A stretch of 64,000 bases of DNA from Bryobacterales bacterium (GCA_028819235.1 JAPPMC010000122.1:1-64000); one strand, 5' to 3'. Counted from the first letter of the stretch, positions 17,942 to 27,585 are shown. Notes: a model not told the origin generated them from the letters alone. Numbers and translations: made by a program.

Positions 17942-19606
17942 TCACTCGCACTCTCCATTGCATTTTGGCTGAACACGGAACGAGTAGGCAGTGCGTCCGT
18001 TCCCGTCCTCTACCCCTTCCAGGCGAGACTGAACGAGCTCGACCATCGCCGCCTCTGGCGACACGGTGACACGCAGATGCCCCGGCCCACCGACCACGTT
18101 GGCACGCTCGTACACGCCGAAGATGTCACGTGGCGCACCGTATCGGTCAAGCCCCGGCTGCGGAACCAGCAGGTACACGATGCCGTCGAGCTCTTCCCTC
18201 GCAAAGACGTGGTCATGGCCGTGGAAAACGATATCCACGCCAGTCTCGACGAGCATCTGATGAATCGGTTTGCCCCAGCCCGGCCGGCGTCCTTCGAACT
18301 CGCGTGCGCCGCTCAGGGAGCGGCCTCCCCACTCGAACAACCCGGCGGCGGCGGCTCCGCCCCGAGCCGCTTGATTGATGCCGCCTACGAGATGGTGCAC
18401 GAAGACAAACTTGAACCGCGCCTTGCTTGAATGCAAGGTTCGCGCAAGCCAGCGAAACTGATTCTCGCCCAGCGTGCGAGCCCAGAAGTCGCCGCCTTGC
18501 CGAATACGAGGCGTTTCCCAGAATGGATCCAGGACTACGAAGAGGGCGTCGCCCCATGCCCACGAATAGTAGTTCCCCCGGCCCGGGAAGCCGTCTGAAG
18601 GCGTCGCGAAGTACAAGTCGCGCTGCTCGCGTGCCCATTCGCCCATGGCACCCCGCCTCAGCCCCTCGCCGTCATGGTTGCCCGATACGAGAAAGACGGG
18701 CGCATCAGTCCCGATCAAGCCCAAGTAGTACCGCTGAGCGAGGTATTGCGGCAAGGCGTTCCGGTAGTCGGTGCGTCTCTTGTCCGTCATGAAGGTGTCG
18801 CCCAGATCGATATGGAAGTCCGGGTCGGCGGCTTTGGCATTCCGCAATGAGGCCTCGTAGAGACGCGTATCGGTCCGACCGTCCAGGTGAGAGTCGGCTT
18901 GCACTGTGAACACGAAAGTCGCGCCCTCCGCCCGGCCAGTCCTGAACCTGAACTCGTCCGATGCCTCGAAGTCATCCGATGCCGTAGCCCTGCCTCTCCA
19001 TCGATAGAAATACTGGGCGTTGGGAGCCAACTTTCCGAGGATCACCTCAGTCGGCAGGCCCGGCACAAGGCTGACAAGATCCGAACGGTCGCTGTATTCG
19101 CCTGACGTGTCGCCGAACTCGAAGTATCCCTGAAGCGGTGAATAAGCGACGATGCTCGCTGTAACCGAAGAAGCGGTCGGGTTTCCGAGGACAATGTCGA
19201 ATTGTCTGTGGGGCACTTCGGTCCGGAACGTATCCGGTGGTCCTCGTCGAGCCCTCCTGTCGGCTTGCTCGGTGCGCTGATTGGATTGCGCGCGCAGATA
19301 GTTCGGCGACACGGAGTGGTGAGACTGTGTTGGGATTGGCGAATTGGCGATGGACCAGCCCACAAGAACCAGGCCGCAACGGGCCGCGATTGACCGGAAG
19401 GCACTGCTCGTGCGCGAGATTCGAAGGAAGAGCGTCTGTACGCCCGGCGACGGCGATCGGGTTGGGGCGCGGTGGCTCTCGAGCGAAGTCGCGGAACACG
19501 CCGCTTCGTTGCGGCCGGCCGGCACCCCGATCTCGGCCGCAGGGCGACCGGGTCCGTCCTGCCCTCGGGGCAGGAGGTTTGGCTCTTCGCTCCGCATGCT
19601 CTTCAT
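17942..19606 (-). CDS. metallophosphoesterase with N-terminal fibronectin-like domain (purple-acid-phosphatase-like)
   Basis: Up to 554 residues. The calcineurin-like phosphoesterase motifs are complete and in order: QADSHLD (D-x-H), DLGDTFM (GD), SGNHDGE (GNHD), FVHHLVGG and FHGHDHVF (GHxH). Before them is a beta-rich domain (PTEVILGKLAPNAQYFYRW) resembling the fibronectin-type domain of purple acid phosphatases, here about residues 130-225. A probable signal region (GLVLVGWSIANS) lies near residue 80. The first ~60 residues look non-native, so the true start is probably downstream of 19606, but I could not fix it. It is first in an operon with a sulfatase and a YHYH protein. Confidence 0.85.
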   Translation of the reverse strand: MKSMRSEEPNLLPRGQDGPGRPAAEIGVPAGRNEAACSATSLESHRAPTRSPSPGVQTLFLRISRTSSAFRSIAARCGLVLVGWSIANSPIPTQSHHSVSPNYLRAQSNQRTEQADRRARRGPPDTFRTEVPHRQFDIVLGNPTASSVTASIVAYSPLQGYFEFGDTSGEYSDRSDLVSLVPGLPTEVILGKLAPNAQYFYRWRGRATASDDFEASDEFRFRTGRAEGATFVFTVQADSHLDGRTDTRLYEASLRNAKAADPDFHIDLGDTFMTDKRRTDYRNALPQYLAQRYYLGLIGTDAPVFLVSGNHDGEGLRRGAMGEWAREQRDLYFATPSDGFPGRGNYYSWAWGDALFVVLDPFWETPRIRQGGDFWARTLGENQFRWLARTLHSSKARFKFVFVHHLVGGINQAARGGAAAAGLFEWGGRSLSGAREFEGRRPGWGKPIHQMLVETGVDIVFHGHDHVFAREELDGIVYLLVPQPGLDRYGAPRDIFGVYERANVVGGPGHLRVTVSPEAAMVELVQSRLEGVEDGNGRTAYSFRVQPKCNGECE

Positions 19607-20127
19607 CTTTGGGCCTGTGACGGGCCATAGTCAATGGGCGGGTGCATGTGCCTCAACGGCTTGCACGAATCTTTACAAGTCGAGCCGGACCTAGCCGTGT
19701 CGGCTCGTTCTGAGTTCCCAGTCCGTTGGTGAGCCTTTCAAGGCCGTCACTAGCTTGATGCTGGAGTACGTCCCGATGGCAGCCGTGGCCGATCGGTTTA
19801 GCGAACTGGAGGAAGGAGGGCCCATGCTGTCTTGTTGACCGTCCTCTGGCGCCAGGCTAGGGCGAACAAACGGTCGAGGCGGTGACGTTCTTGGGGAGAT
19901 GGATGGGCAGGTGTGCCCCACAGCAGAATACAGTCCGAAGCCCTGTCTGCATTGAGGCCCCATGTCTGGGGCAGACGGCCACTGAGCGTCTGGGACTGCG
20001 CCTGGAGCCAGCGCAATCACGGAGGGGACGCTACAAGAGCGTTCAGTAAGCCAAGGATTCCGGTCGATTCACACTTGTCGAGCCATTCCGTCGTCCTCGC
20101 CAGGGGCGATCGGAAGGGGCTGCTTGC
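19607..20127. other. intergenic, nothing recognised
   Basis: About 520 bases between the metallophosphoesterase and dtd. A minus-strand frame of about 109 codons (19691-20020) has no recognisable motif and biased composition. No RNA gene was identified. Confidence 0.5.
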
Positions 20128-20577
20128 CTAGAACTTCTTCTGCGAATCGATCAGGATCGTCACGGGCCCCTGGTTCGTCGAATCGACCTGCATCATCGCC
20201 CGAAAAACCCCGGTGGAGACCTCTAGGCCCAGGTCCTGAAGCTCGGAGACGTAGGCTTCGTAGAGTTCTTCGGCAGGTCCCGGAGGCGCCGCACCGTCAA
20301 AACTCGGTCGCAGACCTCTCCGGACATCTCCGAACAGTGTGAACTGAGATACCGCCAGCACGGCCCCGCCGACATCCCTCACGGACCGAGTCATGCGATG
20401 GTCCTCACCCTCGAAGACTCGCAGGCCCGCGGTCTTTCCGGCCAGGTACACCGCGTCCCGTCGAGTGTCGCCCTTGGCTACGGCCAAGAGGACCAGCAGA
20501 CCTCGGCCGATGCGGCCCCTGACGCTCCCGCCCACAGAGACGCTTGCCGAACTGACACGCTGGACCACGGCCCGCAC
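20128..20577 (-). CDS. dtd: D-aminoacyl-tRNA deacylase
   Basis: 149 residues, the full family length. The protein hydrolyses D-amino acids (and glycine) mischarged on tRNA. Signature segments are MRAVVQRVSSASV at the N-terminus, AVSQFTLFGDVRRGLRPSF (the SQFTL active-site motif) around residue 80-98, and the C-terminal NQGPVTILIDS, the cross-subunit Gly-cisPro motif region. It is a cytosolic housekeeping enzyme, encoded alone here and divergent from the PQQ dehydrogenase that follows. Confidence 0.96.
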   Translation of the reverse strand: MRAVVQRVSSASVSVGGSVRGRIGRGLLVLLAVAKGDTRRDAVYLAGKTAGLRVFEGEDHRMTRSVRDVGGAVLAVSQFTLFGDVRRGLRPSFDGAAPPGPAEELYEAYVSELQDLGLEVSTGVFRAMMQVDSTNQGPVTILIDSQKKF

Positions 20578-20643
20578 GGAGCGACCATTCTAGCTCCCGG
20601 GCCTGCGCGGGCCCTACCTAGGGCGGTCGGATATCCTAGTGCC

Positions 20644-22266
20644 GTGCGAGTGCCGATCGTCGCGATCCTCGCTGTCGGTGGGCTGTTGGGCCAAGTGGAC
20701 CAGCAGCGGCTTGAGATGGCAGGTTCCGAGCCCCAGAACTGGCTGACCTACAACGGGACCTACTACAGCCAACACTACAGCCGGCTGGATGGCATTGACC
20801 TGTCCAACGTGGCCGATCTGGAACTGCGGTGGGTATATCAGGCAGAGTCGACCGACAAGTTCCAAGCGACGCCGCTAGTTGTAGACGGAGTCATGTACGT
20901 CACCGAGCCCCCGGACAAGCTGGTGGCGCTTGATCCCGCATCCGGGCGGGAATTCTGGGTCTACCACCATGAACTCCCCGAGCGAATCTACCCGTGCTGC
21001 GGGCGTGTCAACCGGGGTGCCGCAATCCTCGGGGACACTCTGTACTGGGGCACGCTGGACGCCAAGCTCGTCGCGGTGGATGCCGCGACCGGCCGGAAGG
21101 TTTGGGAGACCACGGTCGTCGAGGACTATGAGAGGGGCTATGCCCTGACGGTGGCCCCGCTGGTCGTAAACGGCAAGGTCATCGTGGGCACGGCGGGCGG
21201 TGAGTTCGGCATCCGCGGCTACCTGGCGGCCTACGACGCGGCCACTGGAGAAGAGGCGTGGCGGTTCTATACGATTCCAGGCCCCGGCGAGCCCGGGCAC
21301 GAGACGTGGGAGAACGATGCGTGGAAGACAGGCGGCGGCTCGATCTGGCTGACCGGTTCTTACGATCCAGAGCTGAACCTGACGTACTGGGGAGTGGGGA
21401 ATCCCGCGCCGGACTGGAATCCTGACGTCCGCCCTGGAGACAATCTCTACACGGATTCGGTTGTAGCACTGGATGCAGACACGGGAAAGTTAAAGTGGCA
21501 CTTTCAGTTTACGCCGCACGACGAGTGGGACTGGGACGCCGTTCAGATACCGGTCTTGGCCGATTTGGAATGGGACGGAGAACCCCGCAAGCTCATGCTG
21601 TGGGGCAATAGGAACGGGTTTTACTACGTGCTGGACCGGGAGACCGGCGAATTCCTGCTCGGCAGGCCATTCGTCAAGCAGACCTGGGCGGCCGGGCTGG
21701 ACGAGAATGGTCGGCCCGTCAAGATCCCTGGGCGGGGTCCTAGCCGAGAGGGCACGAAGACATGGCCTGGGGTCCAAGGCGGAACGAACTGGTACGCGCC
21801 GTCCTTCAGCCCGAGCACGGGGCACTTCTACCTGTCCGTCTGGGAGGACTACTACTCCATCTACTACAAGTGGGACCAGCCCTACGAGCCCGGCAAGCGC
21901 TATCTGGGCGGCACGCCCCGCGGGCCCGTCTCGTCGACCCGCCGCACTAGGTTCATGACGTACACCGAGGAGGACGGGTATGGGGCCGTCAGGGCTCTCA
22001 ACCCGCTCACAGGCGAAGTGGTCTGGGAGTTCGCCATGACCGATGTCACCGACTCAGGTCTCTTGTCGACCGCGAGCGACATCCTCTTCTCGGGCAGCAG
22101 GGAAGGGCACTTCTATGCCTTGGACGCGACATCGGGAGAGATGCTCTGGCAGCGATATTTGGGAGGCCAGATAGCCGCCTCCCCGATCACCTACAAAGAT
22201 GGAGAGACACAATATGTCACCGTTGCATCTGGCCACGCGCTGTTCACCTTCGCCCTGCCCGAGTGA
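20644..22266 (+). CDS. PQQ-dependent methanol/ethanol-type dehydrogenase
   Basis: 540 residues from GTG 20644, which begins a short signal (VPIVAILAVGGLLG). It is a propeller with repeated tryptophan docking motifs (LELRWVYQAE, GREFWVYHH, GRKVWETTV, GEEAWRFYT, GKLKWHFQFTPHDEWDWD). The adjacent cysteine pair in YPCCGRVNRG is the vicinal disulfide that sits over PQQ in methanol and ethanol dehydrogenases. GNPAPDWNPDVRPGDN is a family hallmark. No heme c motif is present, so an external cytochrome would take the electrons. The lactonase-like propeller gene follows within about 50 bases, suggesting an operon in which a sugar or alcohol is oxidised and its lactone opened. Confidence 0.92.
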   Translation: MRVPIVAILAVGGLLGQVDQQRLEMAGSEPQNWLTYNGTYYSQHYSRLDGIDLSNVADLELRWVYQAESTDKFQATPLVVDGVMYVTEPPDKLVALDPASGREFWVYHHELPERIYPCCGRVNRGAAILGDTLYWGTLDAKLVAVDAATGRKVWETTVVEDYERGYALTVAPLVVNGKVIVGTAGGEFGIRGYLAAYDAATGEEAWRFYTIPGPGEPGHETWENDAWKTGGGSIWLTGSYDPELNLTYWGVGNPAPDWNPDVRPGDNLYTDSVVALDADTGKLKWHFQFTPHDEWDWDAVQIPVLADLEWDGEPRKLMLWGNRNGFYYVLDRETGEFLLGRPFVKQTWAAGLDENGRPVKIPGRGPSREGTKTWPGVQGGTNWYAPSFSPSTGHFYLSVWEDYYSIYYKWDQPYEPGKRYLGGTPRGPVSSTRRTRFMTYTEEDGYGAVRALNPLTGEVVWEFAMTDVTDSGLLSTASDILFSGSREGHFYALDATSGEMLWQRYLGGQIAASPITYKDGETQYVTVASGHALFTFALPE

Positions 22267-22318
22267 TCCGGCGGGTCCCCCGGCGCTCGCGCTCGGCACG
22301 CCGCGAAGTAGGGTACTT

Positions 22319-23446
22319 GTGACCTTGGTTGCCGTGGGAATCGGAGCCTCCTGCACCGCCGTGGAGCAGGACACAACGACCGAGCAGTTCGTGTACTTCG
22401 GCACCGGAGCAAGTCACGTTTATGTCGCAACGTTCGACGACACAACCGGCGAACTCGGGGAGCCCAGCGAGGCGGCAGCGATTGGGAGGCCGGGCTTCTT
22501 GGAATTCCATCCGTCCAAGGATGTGCTCTACGCTGTCGGTCGGGAGCGGGAGGGTGATTCCGGCTGGCGCGGCGAGGCCGCAGCATTTCAGGTCGACCCG
22601 GCTACGGGCAGCCTGAACGAGATGAACCGCTCGGCTACGAATGGGGCTGGTGCCGCTCACGTCGCCGTGCACCCGGCGGGTACTGCGATCGCCGCCTGCA
22701 ACTATGGCGACGGCAACACAGTAACGCTTGGACTCGAACCGGATGGCTCACTCGGCAGTGTTGTGTCCGACGTGGCGCACGAGGGTTCAAGCATCCATCC
22801 CACTAGGCAAGGCGAGCCGCATCCACATTCGGTCAACTTCAGCCCGGACGGCGAGCACCTGATCGTCCCCGATCTAGGGACGGACGAGCTTGTGACGTAC
22901 AAGTTCCGCGCCGAGTCGGCGGCGATTGAGCGCGTCCCCGACCCCCAGGTCCGCGTGGCCCCCGGATCCGGTCCGCGGCACATGACATTCCACCCCAACG
23001 GCCGCTGGGCGTATGTCATCAACGAGCTTGCCTCCACCGTCGCGGTGTTCCAGTACGACGCCTCGTCGGGGGGAATCAACGAGCTGCAAGTCATCAGTAC
23101 ACTACCCGAAGACTACGACGGTCCGGCAAACACGACGGCTGAGGTCCTGGTGCACCCGAATGGCCAGTTTCTCTACGGATCGAACCGCGGCAGCAACACC
23201 ATCGCGGTCTTCTCAATCGACCAGTCCGACGGGAAGCTCGCAGCGGTGGAGCGCGTCCCCACCGGGGGCGATTGGCCTCGCAATTTCCGGCTCAGCCCCT
23301 CCGGAAGCTTCCTGCTGGCCGCCAACCAGCGCTCGGACAGCGTGCACGTACTGCGGGTGGATCCGGACAGCGGCCGGCTCGCGCCTACGGGCGGGGGCGT
23401 GTCCGTGCCGTCTCCCATGTGCGTGCGCTTCGGACCCGCGAGGTAG
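22319..23446 (+). CDS. lactonase-family beta-propeller protein (6-phosphogluconolactonase-like), putative lipoprotein
   Basis: About 375 residues of seven-bladed propeller. Repeated blades carry FLEFHPSKDVLYAVG, HVAVHPAGTAIAACNYG, SVNFSPDGEHLIVPDLG, HMTFHPNGRWAYVINE, LVHPNGQFLYGSNRG and FRLSPSGSFLLAANQ, matching the Pgl/YbhE lactonase family. GTG 22319 gives a short hydrophobic leader ending in a lipobox-like GASC and has AGGG 5 bases upstream. Longer in-frame starts inside the preceding gene exist (ATG at 22199 and 22214) and cannot be excluded. Given the exported location, a periplasmic lactone or carbohydrate substrate is more likely than 6-phosphogluconolactone. Confidence 0.85.
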   Translation: MTLVAVGIGASCTAVEQDTTTEQFVYFGTGASHVYVATFDDTTGELGEPSEAAAIGRPGFLEFHPSKDVLYAVGREREGDSGWRGEAAAFQVDPATGSLNEMNRSATNGAGAAHVAVHPAGTAIAACNYGDGNTVTLGLEPDGSLGSVVSDVAHEGSSIHPTRQGEPHPHSVNFSPDGEHLIVPDLGTDELVTYKFRAESAAIERVPDPQVRVAPGSGPRHMTFHPNGRWAYVINELASTVAVFQYDASSGGINELQVISTLPEDYDGPANTTAEVLVHPNGQFLYGSNRGSNTIAVFSIDQSDGKLAAVERVPTGGDWPRNFRLSPSGSFLLAANQRSDSVHVLRVDPDSGRLAPTGGGVSVPSPMCVRFGPAR

Positions 23447-23482
23447 CCTCTCGCTGTGTGCCGCGTTCCGCGGACAGCGCGC

Positions 23483-25813
23483 TCAAGTCCTTACCCGAAG
23501 CATCAAATAGCTGCCGCCGATCGCGAAGAGCAGGCATGGGGCCCAGGCGGCAATTGAGGGCTGGAGCTGCCCTGAGTGACCAAGCTGCTCGGCCAGCGCA
23601 GTTGACGCGTAGAAGGCCAGAACGAGCGCCAGCGCGATGCACACTGAGCGCAGGCTGCGACCGCCGCCGTAACGTAAGGCAAATGGCACGGTGGTCAGTG
23701 CCATGGCGAAACAGAACAGGGGAAACGCCAGCTTCTTGTGCATGCTGACCCTAAGGCGGACGGTGTCGAACCCGCTCTGCGTAAGGTCGCCGATATAGGC
23801 CTGAAGCTGGGCAAGGTTCATCTGCTGGTGGCGCCGGTCGCGCTTTAGAAAGTACGAGGGCGGTTCCGCGATGTCTCGGAACGATCGCGCATCGAACGAC
23901 TCGAAGTGCTCGGTCTGTATGCCGGCGAGTTTGCGGGACCAGCCGTTCTCGAACACCCATTCGTCTTGGGCCGGATCCCAGCGGGCTCGCTCCGCTTGGA
24001 TGTGTCTCTTGAGCTCGAAGGGCTCGCGCCGAAGGTCAAAGACGCTAATGCCGGAGAACGTGTTGGTTCCGGGATCGAACGCGCGGTGGTAGAAGATCCG
24101 GTCGTGGAGGCCGAAAGTCCACTGGCGGTCGGGGCGCAGGTAGGTCCGGGGCGGTCTGCCCTTGATTTCGTCACGCAGGGCGTCCTGTCGCTGGTTGGCG
24201 GCCGGCAGGTATGTCTCCTCCAGAGTGAAGAGTGCGCCGCTGAGGATTCCGGCGACCGCCAGCACGGGGACTGCTAGCCGATAGAGGCTTACGCCGCAGC
24301 TGCGGAAGGCTGTCAGTTCTTGGCGGACGGCCATGATGCCGAAGCAGATCAAGGCTGCCACCATTACCGCCAGCGGTGCTGTGTTGTAGAACAAGAATGG
24401 CGTCAGGTAGTAGATGTACGGGACAAAGCGGTCAACCTTGTCCCGCTCCAGCATGTCGCCGAGCAATTCGAAGAAGCTGAAGATGTACCAGATCGCGATG
24501 AATACGACCAGGAACACCGCCAGGTAGTAGAGAAAGCTCCGCAACACGTAGCGGTCGACGACGGGGAGAGGAGCTCGGATCGGGCCGCGCTTCTTGTAGG
24601 CCGCTCCGCTCGGTCTACGGACGGCGTCAACTCGAAACCCACGGATGCCCGCGAGGGCCCGGGCGAGGGCAGTGTGTGCTGCTCCTGTCCTAGGCCGACC
24701 GTCGGAGTTCCACAGCAGCACCAGCCCGGCCGCGGCGAAGACAAGCGTGGCCGACCATGCGGCGAGCTCCGCGGGCAGCGTCCCCCGCTCGGCTAGCGCC
24801 GTGGCCCCGAGCGACACCATCCAGTACCCGAAGCACAGGCCCATCGCTGCGAGAACGCCCGTGGCACGGCTCGCGCCTTGGACGGAGATCGCCAGGGGCA
24901 GTCCGAGCAGGGGGAGCAGCCAGCAGGCGAAGGGCAGTGAGAACCGGTCGTGGAGCAGTACGGTCGCCGCGGGGTCGCCCGCCTCCCGCACTGTCGCGGC
25001 CAGATCCGCCGTGCGCATTGATTCGTAGCGCTGCACCAACGGATCGAACCTGCTTGGCGGAGCTTCCAGGACTTGGTCGGCCGCCAGCGAACGGAAGGCC
25101 AAGTACTTCTCACGGTCCCTGGACATCTCGTAGGTGGTCGTGAGAGGGAATCTTACCTGCACGCGGCCCTGCTGGGGTCTGGGGAGCACGAACGCCTCCG
25201 TGCCCAGAGTGATGCGCGGCCCGTCGACGGCCGTATTGAATCCCGCGATCGATCCCCGTACGGCGGGCGGTCGCATGTCGGCCATAAAGATGCCCTTCCA
25301 GTGGATGCCCTCGCCGGGGAGGACGTCCTGCACCCAGATCACGCGGTCGGGATAGTCTTCCAGGAACACCCGGGGAACGACTTCCGTGCCTGCTAGCTGG
25401 ATGCGCAGTTCCGCCGCCGTCCGGTCCTGTTCGCGAAACGACCACGGGGAAAGCCAGAGTGTGGTGACCGCACAGGCCACGGCACCGAGCGTGGCCACCA
25501 TCGAGACGGGCACCCCCAAAGCCCTCGAACGGATCCCGGACGCGACCATAGCCAACACCTCGTGGTCGCTCGACAGGCGTCCCACGGCCACCAGCGTGCC
25601 CGTCAGCACGCCCATTGGGATCGTGAACGGAAATGCCTGTGGGACAGCCAGCAGAAGAAGCTTCAGCATGTCCCCGGGCGGCACTTGGCGACCGACCAAG
25701 AGCTCCATGACGGGCTCCACCCGGTTCAGGAACAGGACCAGCGTGAACAGGCCTACCGCAACCCCTGAAGACAGGGCCACCTCGCGGAACACGTATCGGT
25801 GCAGGATTCCCAC
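23483..25813 (-). CDS. fused LptF-LptG lipopolysaccharide export permease
   Basis: 776 residues holding two YjgP/YjgQ-type permeases in one chain. The first copy (about residues 1-370) starts HRYVFREVALSSGVAVGLFTLVLFL, with a periplasmic beta-jellyroll and three C-terminal membrane segments (SLPFACWLLPLLGLPLAI). The second (about residues 415-776) restarts with VDRYVLRSFLYYLAVFLVVF and ends with its own set (KLAFPLFCFAMALTTVPFALRYGG). Between them is a basic linker (AAYKKRGPIRAP). Usually LptF and LptG are separate and dimerise; a fusion is known in Acidobacteria. It works with LptB ATPase and the Lpt bridge, so the organism makes LPS. GTG start. Confidence 0.93.
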   Translation of the reverse strand: MGILHRYVFREVALSSGVAVGLFTLVLFLNRVEPVMELLVGRQVPPGDMLKLLLLAVPQAFPFTIPMGVLTGTLVAVGRLSSDHEVLAMVASGIRSRALGVPVSMVATLGAVACAVTTLWLSPWSFREQDRTAAELRIQLAGTEVVPRVFLEDYPDRVIWVQDVLPGEGIHWKGIFMADMRPPAVRGSIAGFNTAVDGPRITLGTEAFVLPRPQQGRVQVRFPLTTTYEMSRDREKYLAFRSLAADQVLEAPPSRFDPLVQRYESMRTADLAATVREAGDPAATVLLHDRFSLPFACWLLPLLGLPLAISVQGASRATGVLAAMGLCFGYWMVSLGATALAERGTLPAELAAWSATLVFAAAGLVLLWNSDGRPRTGAAHTALARALAGIRGFRVDAVRRPSGAAYKKRGPIRAPLPVVDRYVLRSFLYYLAVFLVVFIAIWYIFSFFELLGDMLERDKVDRFVPYIYYLTPFLFYNTAPLAVMVAALICFGIMAVRQELTAFRSCGVSLYRLAVPVLAVAGILSGALFTLEETYLPAANQRQDALRDEIKGRPPRTYLRPDRQWTFGLHDRIFYHRAFDPGTNTFSGISVFDLRREPFELKRHIQAERARWDPAQDEWVFENGWSRKLAGIQTEHFESFDARSFRDIAEPPSYFLKRDRRHQQMNLAQLQAYIGDLTQSGFDTVRLRVSMHKKLAFPLFCFAMALTTVPFALRYGGGRSLRSVCIALALVLAFYASTALAEQLGHSGQLQPSIAAWAPCLLFAIGGSYLMLRVRT

Positions 25814-25893
25814 GCTTCGATTCTGGCCCCGCCCGAACCGTCATTATCGCCGCTTGGAGACCGGGGGGCCGTGGTAAAATGAGCAGGTACTGG

Positions 25894-25968
25894 GGCGCTA
25901 TCGTCTAAGGGTTAGGACAGGGCCCTCTCAAGGCTCAGATCGGGGTTCGAATCCCCGTAGCGCTACCA
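25894..25968 (+). tRNA. tRNA-Glu (anticodon CTC)
   Basis: A cloverleaf can be drawn: acceptor GGCGCTA pairs with TAGCGCT (first pair G-T), the anticodon stem GGGCC/GGCTC encloses loop CTCTCAA with anticodon CTC, and the T arm is CGGGG-TTCGAAT-CCCCG. CCA is encoded at 25966-25968. 75 bases including CCA. Confidence 0.95.
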
Positions 25969-26052
25969 CCGATACCGCGGTCCGTCCTCGGTGCGTCGAG
26001 GGTCTGCGATATTCGCTAGCCGCGCCGAAGGCATTTTAGGCGGGGCATCCGC

Positions 26053-27585
26053 ATGCTCGGGCTCTCCAGGCAGTCACTGGGTTTGTGGGCGGGCCTTGCG
26101 TGCTTTGTTCTGATCCTGCTGCTCCCGGCGCCTGCTGGCATGGGGGATGCTGCAAACAAGACCGCCGCGGTGGCGGCGTTGATGATCTGCTGGTGGGTAA
26201 CCGAGGCCGTCCACATCGGCGTGACCGGCTTGGTACCGCTAGCGGCGCTTCCGCTGCTAGGAGTGGAGTCCAGCCAGGCGGTTTCGGCGAGGTACGCGAA
26301 CCACCTGATCTTCCTATTCATCGGCGGCTTCATCATTGCTCAGGCCATGGAGCGCTGGAACTTGCACCGCCGGATCGCCCTGAACATCATCGTGCGATTC
26401 GGATCGCGCCCTCGGCCAATCGTGCTCGGATTCATGGTCGCTACGGCCGTTCTGTCCATGTGGATCTCGAACACGGCAACGACGATGATGCTGCTTCCGA
26501 TGGCAATGGCCGTCGTCAATCAGCTCGTCCCCTCGGCGAAGGTGCGCGGGGTGGCGGACGGACAGCCTGCGGAGCAAGTCGCACGTGACACGTTCGGTTC
26601 GGTCTTGCTACTTGGAATCGCCTATGCGGCGAGCATCGGAGGCATCGGAACGGTCGTGGGCTCTCCGACCACGGTGGCATTCTTGGGATTTGCGAACGAG
26701 GCACTTCCCGATCTTCCCCAGATCACCTTCGCGCAATGGTCGATGGTCGCCTTACCGATCGTAGCCGTGTTCCTGCCGGTCACTTGGGTTTACCTGTGCC
26801 GATTCGGGGCACGCGCCCCTTTGTCCGCAGTTCGTTTCGAGAGCAGTCAGGACGTTGTCCGCTCCGAGCTGGCTTCGATGGGTCCCATGTCAGTGCCGCA
26901 GAAGCGTGTACTCGCCGTCGCGTCTGCTACGGGAATGCTGTGGATCCTCCGGGCTCCGCTGCAGATCGGCGCGGTCCTTATTCCAGGATGGTCCAGCCTC
27001 TTTCCGCAGCCGGGCGCGATCCACGACTCTACCGTTGCCATGGCGATGGCGCTCCTTCTATTCGGGGTTCGCTCTGGCGCTTCCCGTAAGGAAGGCACAC
27101 ATAGGCTGCTCGCTTGGCGCCAAGTAGCCCGCGGCACGCCTTGGGGAATCGTCTTCCTCATCGGCGGCGGCTTTGCCCTCGCCGGTGCGATCACTGGCAG
27201 CGGGCTCGCCGGGTGGGTGGGCCAGTCCTTGGGAGCGCTGGCTGGCTTGCCGGAGTGGATGCTAGTGGTCTGTGTTTGCGTCTTGGTGACCACAATGACG
27301 GAGACGACCTCGAACGTTGCCACGGTCCTGATGCTCTCGCCGGTGGTGACGGCAATGTGTGCCGAGCTTGGAGTGCATCCCTACCTGTTGCTGCTCCCGA
27401 TGGCGGTCACGGCCTCGTTTGCATTCGCCCTTCCGGTGGCAACACCGCCGAACGCAATCATCTTCTCGAGTCGATGGATCACAATTCCGCAGATGGCCCG
27501 GGCGGGAGTGGCGCTCGACGTGATCGGGCTACTCATCGTCCCGCTGGCTGTGTATGCGCTTGGAACAGCTGCGCTGGGCATCTAG
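26053..27585 (+). CDS. SLC13/DASS-family sodium:dicarboxylate (or sulfate) transporter
   Basis: 510 residues, nearly all membrane. Two inverted repeats carry the family SNT motifs: MWISNTATTMMLLPMA near residue 140 and TETTSNVATVLMLSPVV near residue 420, with FVFALPVAT-like segment SFAFALPVATPPNAI after the second. These clamp-like loops bind Na+ and the carboxylate or sulfate substrate. The N-terminal LMICWWVTEAVHIGVTGLVPLAALPLLG is typical. It lies between two tRNA genes, so nothing nearby indicates the substrate; a C4-dicarboxylate or citrate-type ion is likeliest. Confidence 0.92.
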   Translation: MLGLSRQSLGLWAGLACFVLILLLPAPAGMGDAANKTAAVAALMICWWVTEAVHIGVTGLVPLAALPLLGVESSQAVSARYANHLIFLFIGGFIIAQAMERWNLHRRIALNIIVRFGSRPRPIVLGFMVATAVLSMWISNTATTMMLLPMAMAVVNQLVPSAKVRGVADGQPAEQVARDTFGSVLLLGIAYAASIGGIGTVVGSPTTVAFLGFANEALPDLPQITFAQWSMVALPIVAVFLPVTWVYLCRFGARAPLSAVRFESSQDVVRSELASMGPMSVPQKRVLAVASATGMLWILRAPLQIGAVLIPGWSSLFPQPGAIHDSTVAMAMALLLFGVRSGASRKEGTHRLLAWRQVARGTPWGIVFLIGGGFALAGAITGSGLAGWVGQSLGALAGLPEWMLVVCVCVLVTTMTETTSNVATVLMLSPVVTAMCAELGVHPYLLLLPMAVTASFAFALPVATPPNAIIFSSRWITIPQMARAGVALDVIGLLIVPLAVYALGTAALGI

